Positions 1 to 9,793 of a stretch of 64,000 nt of DNA are shown in pieces (within the stretch, counting starts at the first letter, position 1; every line of letters starts with the position of its first letter). The notes under the pieces were generated by a model, which ran no database searches, had not been told where the DNA came from, and was given only the letters and a program-made list of their open reading frames with translations. The stretch is from Sphingosinicella sp. LHD-64. GTDB taxonomy: Bacteria; Pseudomonadota; Alphaproteobacteria; Sphingomonadales; Sphingomonadaceae. The stretch covers positions 186,001-250,000 of the forward strand of contig NZ_JAVIFV010000004.1 in assembly GCF_031157375.1 (NCBI RefSeq), in the 5' to 3' direction. The position numbers and the translations under genes are program-made.

Positions 1-630
1 GCGGTGCCCGTTGATCAGGGTGAGCGTCGCGTCGGGGCCGAGGCCGCGCAGGTTCAGCGTCGTCGAATTGTTGACATTGCTCTGGCCGCCCTGGCCGGAG
101 CCGACCACGCCGGGATTCTGGCCGCCGGTGAAATTCTGCGGCAGCATCCGCGCGAAGCCGCCGAGGTCGGCGACGCCGGCCTCCGCCAGCGCCTCGCGCG
201 TCGAGACGATCACCGGCGAGGCGCTCGCGCCGCCGCGAATACGCGTGCCGGTGATGGTGATGGCGCCGTCGGGGGCGCTGGCGGGGGCGGGGTCGCGCGC
301 CGCATCGGCGCCGACGCGGATCAATGTCGCGCCGCCCCGCTGCTCGGCGACGAGGCCGCTGCCGGCGAGGACGGCGCGCAGCGCCTGGGCGAGCGTGAAC
401 CGGCCGGTCAGGGCCGGCGCCCGGCGCCCGGCCACCGCCTCGGCCGGAAACAGGATGTCCGGGCCGGTGCGGCGCGCGATTGCGCGCAGCGTATCGCCGA
501 GGTCCTGCGCCGGCAGGTCGTAGGCGAGCACCGTCTCGCGCTGCGCCGCGACCGGCGGCGCGGCGATGCCCGTCGCGACCGCGGCGGCGGCCAGGCAGGT
601 GGCGCGCAGCGCCCCTTTGGAAAATGTCAT
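1..630 (-). CDS. TonB-dependent transducer receptor, N-terminal part (cut by window edge)
   Basis: The first 210 residues of an outer-membrane TonB-dependent receptor are present; the barrel lies beyond the left edge. Residues 1-30 are a signal peptide ending PPVAAQ. Residues about 37-100 form a secretin/TonB short N-terminal (STN) domain, the periplasmic signalling domain of FecA/FpvA-type transducers. The plug then begins with GAITITGTRI and continues through NLRGLGPDATLTLINGHR. A strong ribosome site (GGAGGGG) stands just before the ATG. It is the third gene after the sigma factor and FecR genes, so it probably senses its own ligand and signals through them. The substrate cannot be told. 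Confidence 0.88.
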   Translation of the reverse strand, partial: MTFSKGALRATCLAAAAVATGIAAPPVAAQRETVLAYDLPAQDLGDTLRAIARRTGPDILFPAEAVAGRRAPALTGRFTLAQALRAVLAGSGLVAEQRGGATLIRVGADAARDPAPASAPDGAITITGTRIRGGASASPVIVSTREALAEAGVADLGGFARMLPQNFTGGQNPGVVGSGQGGQSNVNNSTTLNLRGLGPDATLTLINGHR

Positions 631-728
631 GATCACCCCTCCTCGCCGGCGCGGATGTGGCCGGCTTGCGGAAGGGCTTGACGGCGCAAATGCCGAACTA
701 CGGGGTGCGCGCCGCGAAAATTTTCGCC

Positions 729-1724
729 TCAGCGCCGGCGCAGCACCAGCACCTGTGGATCGCCGCGATCGACGGCGAGGTCGAACAGGGACGCGAGCCG
801 GTCGGCGAGGAGCGCGCTGTCGTCGATGCGAAACCGGCCCGAGACGCGCCTCTGGCCGATCGCCGCGTCCGTGAGCCGGATCGGCCGCGCCGCGCTGCGA
901 TTGGCCTCGGCCACGAGTTCGGCGAGGGTCACCGCGTCATAGTCGCGGGTGGCCGGTCCGCTCGATGCTTCCGGGGTCGGCGGCGTCGCGCGCGGGGGAT
1001 CTGACGCGGTCGCCGGGTCCGCCGCGAACGCGACCGCTTCGCCCGGCGCCAGCCGCCGGACCGCCCGACCCTGGCCAGGATCGGGTGCGGGGAGGGCGAC
1101 GTCGATCGCCCCTTCGAACAGGCGGACCTCGACGCGCCGGCCGCGCAGCGCGACCTCGAAGACCGTGCCGCGCGCCGTCACCCAGCCGGTGCCGGCGCGC
1201 ACGACGAAGGGCTGCGGCCCGCGCGCGACCTCGAACCGCGCGGCGCCGCGCGCGAGGCGCAGCCGGCGACGCTGGGCCTCCATGTCGACCTCGAGGAGGG
1301 TGTCGCCATCGAGCCGGACCCGCGAGCCGTCGGGCAATCGCATCGTGCGCGTCTCGCCGGCCCTTGTGGCGAGCTGCCGCGTGCCGCTCGCGGCGATCGT
1401 CCCGCCGGGCGCGATCGTGCGCGCCGCGAACCAGCCCAGCGCGAGGGTCAGGCCGAGCGCGCACAGCACGGCCGCGGCGACCAGCGCCCGGTGTCGTTGC
1501 GGGGCCGCCGCCGGCGCGGGCGCGTCGGCGAGCAGCTTGCCCAGGGCGAAAATCTCGGCGGCGCGGTTATAGGCGCGCCGGTGCGCCGCGCCGCGCGCCA
1601 GCCAGGCCTCGAACGCGGCGCGATTGGCCTCGGCCTTGGGCCCGCGCATCCGGGCGAACCAGTCGGCCGCTTCGCGGGTCAGCGGGTCGTCCGGCATGGT
1701 CGGCGATGCGGTGGGTTCGTTCAT
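729..1724 (-). CDS. FecR-family anti-sigma/sigma-regulator protein
   Basis: A 331-residue inner-membrane protein relaying the receptor signal to the ECF sigma factor. The N-terminal DUF4880 segment (about residues 10-60, LTREAADWFARMRG) is cytoplasmic. One membrane helix lies near residues 84-105 (ALVAAAVLCALGLTLALG). The periplasmic FecR domain follows at about 120-220, and a DUF4974-like C-terminus (DYDAVTLAELVAEANR) contacts the receptor STN domain in this family. The ATG overlaps the TGA of the sigma gene by four bases, so the two are translationally coupled. A longer reading from 1775 exists but lies inside the sigma gene and is not needed. Confidence 0.9.
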   Translation of the reverse strand: MNEPTASPTMPDDPLTREAADWFARMRGPKAEANRAAFEAWLARGAAHRRAYNRAAEIFALGKLLADAPAPAAAPQRHRALVAAAVLCALGLTLALGWFAARTIAPGGTIAASGTRQLATRAGETRTMRLPDGSRVRLDGDTLLEVDMEAQRRRLRLARGAARFEVARGPQPFVVRAGTGWVTARGTVFEVALRGRRVEVRLFEGAIDVALPAPDPGQGRAVRRLAPGEAVAFAADPATASDPPRATPPTPEASSGPATRDYDAVTLAELVAEANRSAARPIRLTDAAIGQRRVSGRFRIDDSALLADRLASLFDLAVDRGDPQVLVLRRR

Positions 1725-2263
1725 GCCTCGTCCAACCCCTTGCCGATCCGCACGATCGCCTCGGCGACATGCCATTCGACCGTGCGCACGCTGATCCCGA
1801 GCCGCTGCGCGATCGCCTTGTAGCTCAGCTCCTCGACCCGGTGGAGGGTGAACACCTCGCGCGTGCGCGGCGGCAGCGCGGCCACCGCCGCGCGATAGCG
1901 CGTCCGCATCTGGTCGAGCTCGATCCCGTCCGCCTGGGTCGGCCGCACCGCGATCTCGGCCTCCACGTCGATCGGCAGGTGGGGCGCGCTGCGCCCGCGC
2001 TGCCGGGCGCGGTCGATGAGCAGGTTGCGCACGATCCGGTTGAGAAAGGCCTCGGGCGCGCGCAGCGTCCCGAGCGCGCGCGCGCCGAGCAGGCGGGCGA
2101 ACGCCTCCTGCACCAGGTCGCTCGCCTCCTCGGTCGAGCGCAGCCGCGCGACCAGGCGGCGACGAAGCTGCGGCGCCTGGTCGCGATAGAGCAGGTCGAG
2201 GCGCTGGCGCGCGTCCTCGGGCCCGGGCGCGGCGCCGCCGCCGGCATCGTCCGGTGCGTCCAT
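1721..2263 (-). CDS. ECF RNA polymerase sigma factor, FecI-like
   Basis: A 180-residue extracytoplasmic-function sigma factor. Region 2 is at about residues 30-95 (EEASDLVQEAFARLLGAR and FLNRIVRNLLIDRARQR); region 4 is at about 125-178 (ALPPRTREVFTLHRVEELSYKA, then LGISVRTVEWHVAEA). Gene order sigma, FecR, STN-receptor is the classic cell-surface-signalling operon, usually for iron-siderophore or another scarce ligand. It would direct transcription of the receptor when FecR is released. The regulated ligand is not evident. Confidence 0.92.
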   Translation of the reverse strand: MDAPDDAGGGAAPGPEDARQRLDLLYRDQAPQLRRRLVARLRSTEEASDLVQEAFARLLGARALGTLRAPEAFLNRIVRNLLIDRARQRGRSAPHLPIDVEAEIAVRPTQADGIELDQMRTRYRAAVAALPPRTREVFTLHRVEELSYKAIAQRLGISVRTVEWHVAEAIVRIGKGLDEA

Positions 2264-2789
2264 CGCGTCACGGCGCGTGGGATGCGCGCCCGCCGGACGG
2301 GCGGACGGGTTCAGGAAGGCGCACGAGAATATATCCCGCGCCGGGCCGTGCCTGGGGACTGTCGCCCGGCCATGAGGGACGGGCGCGCGTGATGCCTGGC
2401 GGGCTATTCCGCAGCCGGCCGCCGGCCTGGCCGGGCTGCGCCGCCCTTGTGCGTCAGATCGGCGTTCTGTTCAACTTGCGCCCCGCCGGCGTCCGGGCGC
2501 CCTCTGGCGAGGGGCATCGGCGGTGGGACCGTGGCGTCGCGGCGCCGGCCGCATCGCGGGCATTGCCGCGATCCGGCGGCTGGCCGTCCGGCAGGGGGGC
2601 GGGGTGGGCGCCGCTCCCCGCTAGGCGCGCCGCGGCGGGCCGCAACCCTGGCGCTCGCGCGCCAGGGTCCTTCGCTGCGCTGCGGCCTTGTCAGGTGCGG
2701 CCCGCCTCGTCCCGGCGCGCCTGTCCGCCCGCGCCTTGAGCCCACCCCGCCCTCCGGCCGGGGTGTGGCGCGAGGAAGGAGCTGGGCAT
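2264..2789. other. Gene-free interval with GC-rich hairpins
   Basis: These 526 bases between divergent genes hold no convincing coding frame; the open frames are high-GC artefacts. The stretch from about 2640 contains a 10-bp stem hairpin and a tract reading GGGTCCTTCGCTGCGCTGCGG, which resembles tracts in the intergenic DNA at 58.97 kb and 61.82 kb. It therefore looks like ICE backbone spacer rather than random chromosome. Confidence 0.6.
2645..2668. repeat. Perfect 10-bp stem-loop, part of dispersed intergenic repeat
   Basis: ACCCTGGCGC, a TCGC loop, and GCGCCAGGGT pair perfectly. It sits about 120 bases before the small sigma-region-4 gene. The flanking CGCAACCC before it and GGGTCCT plus CGCTGCGCTGCGGCC after it recur in altered form near 58944 and 61815. 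There is no T-tract, so a simple intrinsic terminator is unlikely. Confidence 0.6.
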
Positions 2790-3002
2790 ATGGCGGTGGA
2801 TCACGAGAGGCGCGCGGCGATGCAGCGGGCGGTGGCGGCGCTGCCCCTGTGGCCGCGCGAGGTGTTTATCCTCCATGCGGTGGACGGGCTCGATTATGCC
2901 GCCATCGCCGCGCGGCTCGGGATCGGCATCGACGAGGTCGAGGCGCGGTTCGCCGAGGCCATCTGCCGGATCGCGCGTATTCTTCCCAGCGACGAGGCGT
3001 GA
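2790..3002 (+). CDS. Stand-alone sigma-70 region 4 (HTH) protein
   Basis: A 70-residue protein that is nearly all one sigma-70 region-4 fold: LPLWPREVFILHAVDGLDYA, then ARLGIGIDEVEARFAEAICRI. There is no region 2, so it cannot open promoters alone and may act as a DNA-binding or polymerase-binding modulator. The start at 2790 is favoured by the GAGGAAGGA ribosome site nine bases before it; longer readings from 2688 run into the hairpin spacer. Small region-4 proteins of this kind occur in sphingomonad ICE backbones as far as I recall, but its role is not known to me. Confidence 0.75.
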   Translation: MAVDHERRAAMQRAVAALPLWPREVFILHAVDGLDYAAIAARLGIGIDEVEARFAEAICRIARILPSDEA

Positions 3003-3067
3003 GGCGGGGAGGGGAGGCGTCCCTGCGTTTGGCTTCGGCGGCGCCCGCGTCTAGGAAAGCATGAACC

Positions 3068-3997
3068 ATGCGCACCGACCTCGATCACCTGCCGCCGGCC
3101 AAGCAGCGCGAGCTCGCCCGCGTCGTCCAGATCCTGTTCGAGGAGTTCGGCGAGGCGACCGCGCTCGCCACCCAGGACTGGAAGAAACAGGGCCGCATCC
3201 TGAAAGTGATCCTCTACGGCTCCTATGCGCGCGGCGGCTGGGTCGACGAGCCGCACACCGCCAAGGGCTATCAGTCGGATTTCGACCTGCTCGTCATCGT
3301 CAACGACAAGCGCCTCGTCGACCGGGTCGAATATTGGGAGAAGGCCGAAGAACGGCTGATCCGCGAGCTGTCGATCACCAAGGCCCTGCGCACCCCGGTC
3401 AACTTCATCGTCCACACCCTGCAGGAGGTGAATGACGGGCTGGCCCATGGCCGCTATTTCTTCATGGACGTCGCCCGCGACGGCATCGCCCTCTACGAGA
3501 GCGACGCGCGCGAACTGCACGCGCCCAAGCCCAAGACGCCCCAACAGGCGCTTGCCATGGCGAAGGAATACTTCGAGGAGTGGTATCCAAGCGCGATTGT
3601 TTACCTGAACACTGCAAACGGACTACGTGGGCAAGGGCGCCCCAAAGAAGCCGCGTTCATTCTCCATCAGGCGACCGAACGGTTCTACCACTGCGTCCTG
3701 CTGGTGGTGACCTTCTACACCCCGCACGTGCACAATCTTGCGTTCCTGCGCACCCAGGCCGAACGGATCGACCGTCGGCTGTTCGACGTCTGGCCGCGCG
3801 GCAGCCGGCGCGAGCGGGCGATGTTCGCCAAGTTGAAGGACGCCTATGTGAAGGCACGCTACTCGAAACACTATCGCATCAGCGAAGAGGAGCTGACTTG
3901 GCTCGGCGCGCAGGTCGAGGAGCTGAGCCGCGTCGTGCATGCCATCTGCTCGGAGCGGATCGCAGAGCTGGAGGCCAGCCAGGCGTCTCAGAGTTGA
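3068..3997 (+). CDS. Nucleotidyltransferase and HEPN domain protein
   Basis: A 309-residue protein joining an MNT-type nucleotidyltransferase domain (residues about 45-130, with YGSYARGG followed by SDFDLLVIV, the GS...DxD active-site pattern) to a C-terminal HEPN domain (about 155-300, with ILHQATERFYHCVLLVVTFY and TPHVHNL). In many bacteria these two domains are separate proteins forming a toxin-antitoxin pair in which the transferase AMPylates the HEPN ribonuclease. Here both are in one chain, so a classical pair is not assured. It is downstream of the sigma-region-4 gene in the same direction. Confidence 0.8.
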   Translation: MRTDLDHLPPAKQRELARVVQILFEEFGEATALATQDWKKQGRILKVILYGSYARGGWVDEPHTAKGYQSDFDLLVIVNDKRLVDRVEYWEKAEERLIRELSITKALRTPVNFIVHTLQEVNDGLAHGRYFFMDVARDGIALYESDARELHAPKPKTPQQALAMAKEYFEEWYPSAIVYLNTANGLRGQGRPKEAAFILHQATERFYHCVLLVVTFYTPHVHNLAFLRTQAERIDRRLFDVWPRGSRRERAMFAKLKDAYVKARYSKHYRISEEELTWLGAQVEELSRVVHAICSERIAELEASQASQS

Positions 3998-4110
3998 CCG
4001 CCTCAATCTCTGAGATCGAATGGCGCGGACACACGCGCCACAGAAGCTAGGCGGGCATCTCACATCGGTGCGCCGTCATCGTTCGACCCATTCGCTAAAG
4101 CAACGATCTT

Positions 4111-4473
4111 TCAGCCTGCAGAAGGCCCATCGTCTCCGCACAATACGGAACCGGCGACCATCTCGAGCACGGCCGGATGAAGCGGGCGTTTGAATGCGCA
4201 GCCTATCACATAGCCATCTGTCCAGGCTACCTGGGCATGGCAGACCTCAAGGCCTGGAAGACGGAGCCAGACGTCCGAGCCGACGCGGAGATCCATATCA
4301 CTCTCGACACGGAAACCGTGGATAGAGAGATCGATCACACGTACACGCAGAGGGGAGACGCCCCCTCGGGGCCGCAGCCCGGCTTGAAAGTCGACCAGGA
4401 GGCGCGACACCGCGCGCCCTCCTTCATCACTGGCGAGCACCCATCCAGCGCTGTGCGTTTTATTCCCCATCAT
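4111..4473 (-). CDS. PilZ-domain protein
   Basis: A 120-residue single-domain protein. The central part (VRVIDLSIHGFRVESDMDLRVG, then VWLRLPG) has the DxSxxG motif and beta-barrel spacing of PilZ domains, which bind cyclic di-GMP. The upstream arginines (GLRPRG) are only a loose match to the RxxxR half of the ligand motif, so binding is uncertain. Small PilZ proteins of this length are common in sphingomonads. Two ATG codons in tandem (4473 and 4470) are both possible starts, and no strong ribosome site is visible. Confidence 0.8.
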   Translation of the reverse strand: MMGNKTHSAGWVLASDEGGRAVSRLLVDFQAGLRPRGGVSPLRVRVIDLSIHGFRVESDMDLRVGSDVWLRLPGLEVCHAQVAWTDGYVIGCAFKRPLHPAVLEMVAGSVLCGDDGPSAG

Positions 4474-4817
4474 GGCTCTAAGGATAGATGCGCGCCCCCA
4501 AAAATTCGGTAAATTGACCGGACTTGTCTTGGTTCGGAGACTGCCGGCGCGGTAAGCGGGGGCTGGTGGACGACCTTTGATCGCTTCCGCCCCTCGCTAG
4601 AATTACCGCTTCTGCTAGAGAATCCTCGGAAAGGGGAGCGCAACCGATTCAGGAGACGCGTATGTCCGAAGAAGATCTCAGATACGACGAGGCGCGTGCG
4701 GCCCAGGAAACGGAAGCCCTTGCCTTTGCGATCATTGGCGTCAGTTATGAACCACAAAACCACAGCGCCGTTGGGCGAATTGTTGCTCGCGCCAGACTAA
4801 TGGGAGTTTACCAACCG

Positions 4818-5165
4818 ATGGCCGTCACCAGAATCGTTGCCAATCTCACCGCGCCGGATCCAATTGCGCTCGCGAAATTTTATCAAGAGGTCTTCGGCCT
4901 CGACCTGCCCTTCGAAATGGGTTGGATCGCGTTCCTGAGCAAAAATGCGACCCAGAAGATCGAGCTGCACACAGCATCTGAAGGAGGCTCGGGCACAGAT
5001 TTGCCTGTGATTTCGATCGGCGTGGACGACCTCGACGCCACCGAAGCGGCCGTTCGCGAGGCAGGGGCGGACGTGGTTTACGGCCCCGTCGCAGAAGCCT
5101 GGGGACTTCGCCGCTTCTTTTTCCGCGATCCAGCCGGCAATCTTGTGAATGTTGTCGACAGCTGA
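4818..5165 (+). CDS. VOC-family (glyoxalase/extradiol fold) protein
   Basis: A 115-residue single VOC domain: MAVTRIVANLTAPDPIALAKF begins the first beta-alpha-beta unit, and LRRFFFRDPAGNLVNVVDS is the typical last one. Family members include glyoxalases, resistance proteins and dioxygenases, and the exact activity cannot be assigned. The frame stays open to an upstream ATG at 4662 with a better ribosome site (AGGAG, six bases away). That would add 52 residues with no recognisable fold, so the real protein could be 167 residues long. It has no obvious operon partner. Confidence 0.75.
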   Translation: MAVTRIVANLTAPDPIALAKFYQEVFGLDLPFEMGWIAFLSKNATQKIELHTASEGGSGTDLPVISIGVDDLDATEAAVREAGADVVYGPVAEAWGLRRFFFRDPAGNLVNVVDS

Positions 5166-5383
5166 AGTACGCTGCCCGCCGTCGGCGCGCTTGATCTCGA
5201 TGCGAACCTACGGCGGCTTGCAGCACGAATGACCTCATCACTGAACGGCGAAGTTGGGTCGCGAGCCGAACGGCAGCTTTGCCCACGTGCGTGGTCGGAA
5301 GCCGCCGTTCTGCTATCGGCCACATTCGGCTGTTCAGCTATACGGACCACACCAGTCGATCGCGATCATGGGATGCCGCTGGG

Positions 5384-5986
5384 TCAGTCGTGACCTTTGC
5401 CGTGCACGTCATGCGGCTTAGCGAGGACCGCGCTCATTCCTTCGAAGGCAAGGGATTGGAATAGCTGGTCGACAGCTGCGGGAGAGAGCTGTGTCTCTTC
5501 GTCAAGCCACCAGTGCATGACTTCCAGGAAAGCGCCGACGACAAAGTGCGTGGCAGCATCAAGCCTGATTGCGCCCTGCCTGGCCATATCCGCCAGTTCA
5601 TGGCGAACCTGCCGGTCGATCCAGCCTCGAACCTCCTCCGGTATCTCGTGCTTCTTCCCGCCCAGCATCGCTAGGTGCATCGTTCGCGTCGCGTCCGCGT
5701 GGGCGAATGCAGGCCCGCTAAAGACGAAACCGCCAGCGCTCGGCTGCGAGTCCCTGGCACCGGCCATGGCACGCATGACATCAAGATGTTCCTCGATCGC
5801 TGTCTTTCTCAGGGAGTCCTTATCGGGGTAATGCGTGTAGAAGGTCGAGCGTCCGACATCGGCCCGCGCGCAAATGTCCGCGACCGTAACCGCCGCATAC
5901 CCGTTTTCCGTGGTCAGTTCGAACAGCGCCGCCTGCAAGAGCCTACGAGTTCGCGCAACACGACGATCGATCGATCCGGCAGCCAC
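5384..5986 (-). CDS. TetR/AcrR-family repressor
   Basis: A 200-residue regulator with an N-terminal TetR HTH (about residues 8-55: RRLLQAALFELTTENGYAAV, then RADVGRSTFYTHYPDKDSL) and an all-helical ligand domain. It diverges from the membrane methyltransferase gene at 6136, and a near-perfect 23-bp palindrome lies between them, so it probably represses itself and that gene. The ligand is unknown. Confidence 0.9.
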   Translation of the reverse strand: MAAGSIDRRVARTRRLLQAALFELTTENGYAAVTVADICARADVGRSTFYTHYPDKDSLRKTAIEEHLDVMRAMAGARDSQPSAGGFVFSGPAFAHADATRTMHLAMLGGKKHEIPEEVRGWIDRQVRHELADMARQGAIRLDAATHFVVGAFLEVMHWWLDEETQLSPAAVDQLFQSLAFEGMSAVLAKPHDVHGKGHD

Positions 5987-6064
5987 GGCTGCATCCTTTC
6001 TGGGTCATGAGATATGCAGTTGTCCGGTATTGGGCGTTGCCGCACTTGGCGGCCAACAAAACCG

Positions 6065-6087
6065 ATACTGGACATCATGTCTAGTAT
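6065..6087. promoter_or_regulatory. Candidate TetR operator, 23-bp palindrome
   Basis: ATACT and GACAT on the left mirror ATGTC and AGTAT on the right around a central C at 6076; ten of eleven pairs match. It lies in the intergenic space between the TetR gene (start 5986) and the methyltransferase gene (start 6136), the usual place and size for a TetR-family operator. Binding is inferred. Confidence 0.65.
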
Positions 6088-6135
6088 CTTATGCTCCCTT
6101 CGACGGTCCGCGTCGAGACCATCAGGAGGGATACG

Positions 6136-7017
6136 ATGTGCCAGAGGCTTTTCACGATATTGCACACGAAGCTCGGCTGGCCTGCGCTCATCGCGGCCAA
6201 GTTAGCCTTGGTGCTTGTGGTACTGGTCCTGTTCGGAACTGCCGAGGCCTTCTTCTCTATGGGCGTTCCAATGGCACTGGTTCATCTCGGGGCGTTGGCC
6301 GCCATTGTGGGCCTGCTGATATGGCAGGGCGCGCATCGTTCGATGACGGCCGAAACAGAAGAATCCACATCGGATCTGCCGAAGACGCCGCATATCGGCA
6401 TCTTGCTCCATTCGGCCGCCATGTACGACACACTGGCCTGGATCCTGACCTATGGTCGCGAGCGCGCCTTTCGCGAGAAGATGCTGCGTTTCGCCGAATT
6501 GCAGTCGGGAGAAGCTGTCCTCGATGTTGGCTGCGGCACCGGAACCGTAGCGCTGCTCGCCAAGAAGCAAGTCGGACCGAAGGGGCGCGTGGACGGCGTC
6601 GATGCCTCACCCGATATGGTCGCCCGAGCCACGGCGAAAGCGCGAGGGAAAGGGATCGATGTCCGCTTCTCGAACGCCATCGCTCAGAATTTGCCTTACA
6701 AAAGTGGCGAGTTCGACATCGTCCTTAGCACATTGATGTTCCATCACCTTCCGAAGGCGGGCCGCGCGGCGTTCAGCCGGGAGGTCTTCCGCGTGCTGAA
6801 GCCGGGCGGGCGTTGGCTTATCGTAGATTTTCCCAAACCGTTGCGCCAATCGCGTTTCTTCCAGCTCCATCGGCATGGTCATGTTGATTTGGACAAAATC
6901 GCAGTCGATCTCGGCGGAGGCGGATTCAGCGTTGCCGAGCAAGGTGACGTCGGAACCAGGGGACTCCGCTACCTGATTGCCCGCCGTTGCCCCGGCGTCA
7001 CCCTTGAACCACGATAG
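6136..7017 (+). CDS. Membrane-anchored class I SAM methyltransferase
   Basis: A 293-residue protein. Two hydrophobic segments lie near residues 17-35 (LIAAKLALVLVVLVLFG) and 42-62 (MGVPMALVHLGALAAIVGLL). A soluble class I methyltransferase domain follows at about 110-260, with SAM motif I VLDVGCGTGT, acidic loop VDGVDASPDMV, and VLSTLMFHHL then VLKPGGRWLIVDF. The fold resembles UbiE/Coq5 enzymes; the substrate is unknown. The start at 6136 has an AGGAGGG ribosome site. The gene diverges from TetR and is probably under its control. Confidence 0.85.
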   Translation: MCQRLFTILHTKLGWPALIAAKLALVLVVLVLFGTAEAFFSMGVPMALVHLGALAAIVGLLIWQGAHRSMTAETEESTSDLPKTPHIGILLHSAAMYDTLAWILTYGRERAFREKMLRFAELQSGEAVLDVGCGTGTVALLAKKQVGPKGRVDGVDASPDMVARATAKARGKGIDVRFSNAIAQNLPYKSGEFDIVLSTLMFHHLPKAGRAAFSREVFRVLKPGGRWLIVDFPKPLRQSRFFQLHRHGHVDLDKIAVDLGGGGFSVAEQGDVGTRGLRYLIARRCPGVTLEPR

Positions 7018-7066
7018 ATCAGGTCTGGTCGAGAAACTCTCTTGGGGAGCAATATGACAAGACCAT

Positions 7067-7261
7067 CTACAAGACCCGCCGCCATGACTGATCAACCGCC
7101 TCCCATGCCGCGTTGGGGATGGCCTGCCGCAATTTCTCGCCGGCATTCGCCTCGACGAATCTCGCAGAGCGTGTGGCGGTCTGCAGGTCGGCCTGATGGA
7201 ACTCGAATGCGATATCTCTGAGCGTGACGATGAGATCAGCGTCGTATCCAATGGATAGAGA
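7067..7261 (-). pseudogene. Possible C-terminal gene remnant
   Basis: Read on the minus strand this stretch is open for about 64 codons and looks protein-like: YDADLIVTLRDIAFEFH, then ARFVEANAGEKLRQAIPN and EAVDQSWRRVL before a TAG. There is no ATG, GTG or TTG in a convincing place, and the reading runs into the end of the ferredoxin gene. I do not recognise the family. It may be the tail of a gene lost by rearrangement, or chance. Confidence 0.3.
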
Positions 7262-7268
7262 GGACCGC

Positions 7269-7586
7269 CTAGTCCTCAGGCGCGACTTGGACTTCTAGCC
7301 CCGCCAGCCTTTCCTCAAAACGTATCTGACACGACAGCCGCGATGTTTTCGTGCGATGGGATGAACCGTCGAGGAGATCATCTTCATCTTCGCTCATGGG
7401 CTCGAGCCGGTCAAACCAATCGGGCGATACGATAACGTGGCACGTCGCGCAGGAACAGCAGCCGCCACATAGCGCCAGGATCTCATCACAGCCCTGATCG
7501 CGCAAAATTCCCATCACGGAGAGACCGGTTTGCGCGGGAAGCGTCTGCCGATCACCGGCCCTCGTCGTTACGGTCACTGATGACAC
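7269..7586 (-). CDS. 2Fe-2S ferredoxin, putidaredoxin/adrenodoxin type
   Basis: A 105-residue electron carrier. The cluster cysteines are in [12 protein letters not shown] (C-x5-C-x2-C) with the fourth in RLSCQI about 37 residues later. A serine-to-cysteine difference gives one extra cysteine beside the first ligand. A GTG start at 7586 has GAGGAG six bases before it and is preferred over ATG codons upstream. Such ferredoxins feed P450s or Rieske oxygenases. The phthalate-type oxygenase at 18 kb has no reductase in the window, but classical phthalate 4,5-dioxygenase uses an FMN reductase with its own plant-type iron-sulphur domain, so a partnership is only a guess. Confidence 0.85.
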   Translation of the reverse strand: MSSVTVTTRAGDRQTLPAQTGLSVMGILRDQGCDEILALCGGCCSCATCHVIVSPDWFDRLEPMSEDEDDLLDGSSHRTKTSRLSCQIRFEERLAGLEVQVAPED

Positions 7587-7856
7587 GGATGTCTCCTCGT
7601 TCTCGCGGACAAGCCGCCGAAATACCGCCATTGACGCTGGTGGCTTTGCCGGTGAGCCGCTGTGCAGCGTCAGGGGCACCCGCTTTGATGTTGTGGGTCG
7701 GTTTGATCTACGTCCGATATCTTCCTTCGGGACGGCGCGGCCATACGCTCCCGCCGTGCGCGCCGACTGGTGACTTCGCAGCCTCTCGCTGAAAGCGCGG
7801 ACCGTGACAGGTTTTCTGAAACAGGGGGTGGCTGCTCCCGTCGTCGGGTCGAGACT

Positions 7857-9785
<1,929 letters not shown>

Positions 9786-9793
<8 letters not shown>

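Noticed and set aside
965-2392. Plus-strand reading of 475 codons opposite the sigma and FecR genes
   Set aside because: It is rich in Arg, Ala and Pro without domains, and lies opposite two genes with complete conserved folds; a high-GC shadow.
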